Shown here: one piece after another, positions 63,173 to 64,000 of the stretch | How the letters are laid out: every line of letters begins with the position of its first letter | How positions within the stretch are numbered: position 1 is the stretch's first letter | Assembly: GCF_014297465.1 (NCBI RefSeq) | Contig: NZ_JACORT010000003.1 | Location: forward strand, 372,001 to 436,000 | Length of the DNA: 64,000 nucleotides | From: Ramlibacter cellulosilyticus | GTDB lineage: Bacteria > Pseudomonadota > Gammaproteobacteria > Burkholderiales > Burkholderiaceae_C | Reading direction: 5' to 3' | Position numbers and translations under genes: made by a program | Notes under the pieces: generated by a model | The model's database searches: none | What the model saw: the letters and a program-made list of their open reading frames with translations, nothing else | What the model was told of the DNA's origin: nothing

Positions 63173-64000
63173 ATGGACGACGGACGCGCCGCAATCGCCT
63201 CCGCCCGGCCGGCCTTCACCGTCGGCGGGGAGGACAGGCCCAAGCTGGATTCCGGGCTGCTGCGGCTCGCGTGCGGCGAGACGGAGGCCGGCCTCGCGCA
63301 TTGCGAAGCAGAGTTCGGCAACTGGGGCGACGCACAGGGCGGGACGGGCTTCCTCTGGTTCGACCGCGCGACGCTGGACTTCGGCAAGGACTTCGTGGTC
63401 AAGATCGGCGGCACCACCGTGTTCGACGGCCGCATCATGGCGCTGGAGGCGCGCTTCCCGCCGCAGGCGCCGCCGACGATCGTCGTGCGCGCGGAGGACC
63501 GGCTGCAGGACCTGCGCATGACGCGCCGCACGCGCGTGTTCGACCAGGTGAGCGATGCCGACCTGGTGCAGCAGCTCGCCAACGACCACGGCCTCACCCC
63601 GCAGGTGGATCTCGCCGGCGGCACGCACAAGGTGCTGGCGCAGGTGAACCAGAGCGACCTGGCCCTGCTGCGCTCTCGCGTGTTCGCCAACGACGGCGAG
63701 CTCTGGCTGGAAGGCAAGACGCTGCATGCGGCGAAGCGCGCCTCGCGGACCGACGCGCAGCTGGAGCTCGTGCACGGCGCGCGCCTGCGCAAGATGGAGG
63801 TCTGCGCGGACCTCGCGCACCAGCGCACCGCGGTGCGCTGCACGGGCTGGGACGTCTCGTCCAAGCAGGCCGTGAGCGAGAGCGCGGGCAGCAGCGCGAT
63901 CGCGTCCGAGGCGAGCGGCGGCACCAGCGGCCCGCAGCTGCTGCAGCAGGCGCTCGGCGAGCGCGAGGACGTGTTCGCGCATGCCGTGCCTTTCGACAGC
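63173..64000 (+). CDS. Phage late control D/VgrG-like baseplate hub protein (Pvc8-like), partial
   Basis: The first 276 residues are present and the gene runs off the window. It starts MDDGRAAIASARPAFTVGGE. It has the gpD/VgrG-type pattern IGGTTVFDGRIMALEARFPP, VRAEDRLQDLRMTRRTRVFD and QLANDHGLTPQVDLAGGTHK, which form the beta-barrel hub at the base of the tube. Related Pvc8 proteins carry the spike further on. Start is one base after the small ORF. Confidence 0.85.
   Translation, partial: MDDGRAAIASARPAFTVGGEDRPKLDSGLLRLACGETEAGLAHCEAEFGNWGDAQGGTGFLWFDRATLDFGKDFVVKIGGTTVFDGRIMALEARFPPQAPPTIVVRAEDRLQDLRMTRRTRVFDQVSDADLVQQLANDHGLTPQVDLAGGTHKVLAQVNQSDLALLRSRVFANDGELWLEGKTLHAAKRASRTDAQLELVHGARLRKMEVCADLAHQRTAVRCTGWDVSSKQAVSESAGSSAIASEASGGTSGPQLLQQALGEREDVFAHAVPFDS

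Noticed and set aside
53640-64000. Ordinary prophage or type VI secretion system
   Set aside because: No integrase, terminase, capsid or lysis genes and no TssB/C/K/ClpV are seen, while DUF4255, a LysM adaptor and paired sheaths point to an extracellular contractile system.

Overview
The window is chromosomal DNA from a high-GC betaproteobacterium. Gene content and order point to Burkholderiales, most likely a Comamonadaceae relative such as Ramlibacter or Variovorax. Supporting blocks are ffs divergent from dnaX-ybaB-recR, mltD-gloB beside a methyltransferase-rnhA pair, an ECF sigma/DUF3619/DUF3106/RDD operon, ilvBHC-pssA-leuA, and aat-bpt. The genus call is inference from synteny; there is no rRNA in the window.

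Layout. 0-6 kb: SRP RNA, DNA polymerase III tau/gamma, EbfC, RecR, a MAPEG protein and an SsuA/TauA-type ABC importer. 6-12.5 kb (minus strand): two calcium-repeat exported proteins, a membrane protein fused to a spermidine-synthase-like domain, MltD and GloB. 12.4-18.3 kb: methyltransferase, RNase HI and a two-gene RND efflux system. 18.4-24.5 kb: a sulfur-carrier-like protein paired with an Asp-box propeller, a GNAT-like protein, moeA-mobA-moaA and an SDR. 24.7-30.3 kb: an exported M48 protease operon, then an aldehyde dehydrogenase/metal-dependent hydrolase pair divergent from a TetR regulator. 30.3-37 kb: a proton-pumping pyrophosphatase divergent from soluble pyrophosphatase, a COG3146 protein, nadE and glnB. 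37-40 kb: LOG protein, DgkA and the ECF sigma operon. 40.3-48.2 kb: branched-chain amino-acid genes with pssA inserted, two different 2-isopropylmalate synthases, and a leucine attenuator before the first of them. 48.4-53.4 kb: a PBP7-type peptidase, an IclR regulator, the N-degron transferases Bpt and Aat, two PilZ proteins and small ORFs.

The most notable region is 53.6-64 kb. A sigma-54 enhancer-binding protein with no sensory domain is followed by a well-formed -24/-12 promoter. Downstream is a compact, co-directional cluster for a contractile phage-tail-like injection particle (eCIS, Pvc/Afp-like): a DUF4255 cap protein, two sheaths (one with a fibronectin-III-like insert), two tube proteins, a LysM tube/baseplate adaptor, a DUF5908-like small protein and the start of a gpD-like hub. 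The cluster runs off the window, so spike, ATPase, fibres and cargo are not visible.

The window is also rich in dispersed palindromic repeats of at least five families. One has become part of the dnaX reading frame just after a run of nine A residues that probably produces the short gamma subunit.
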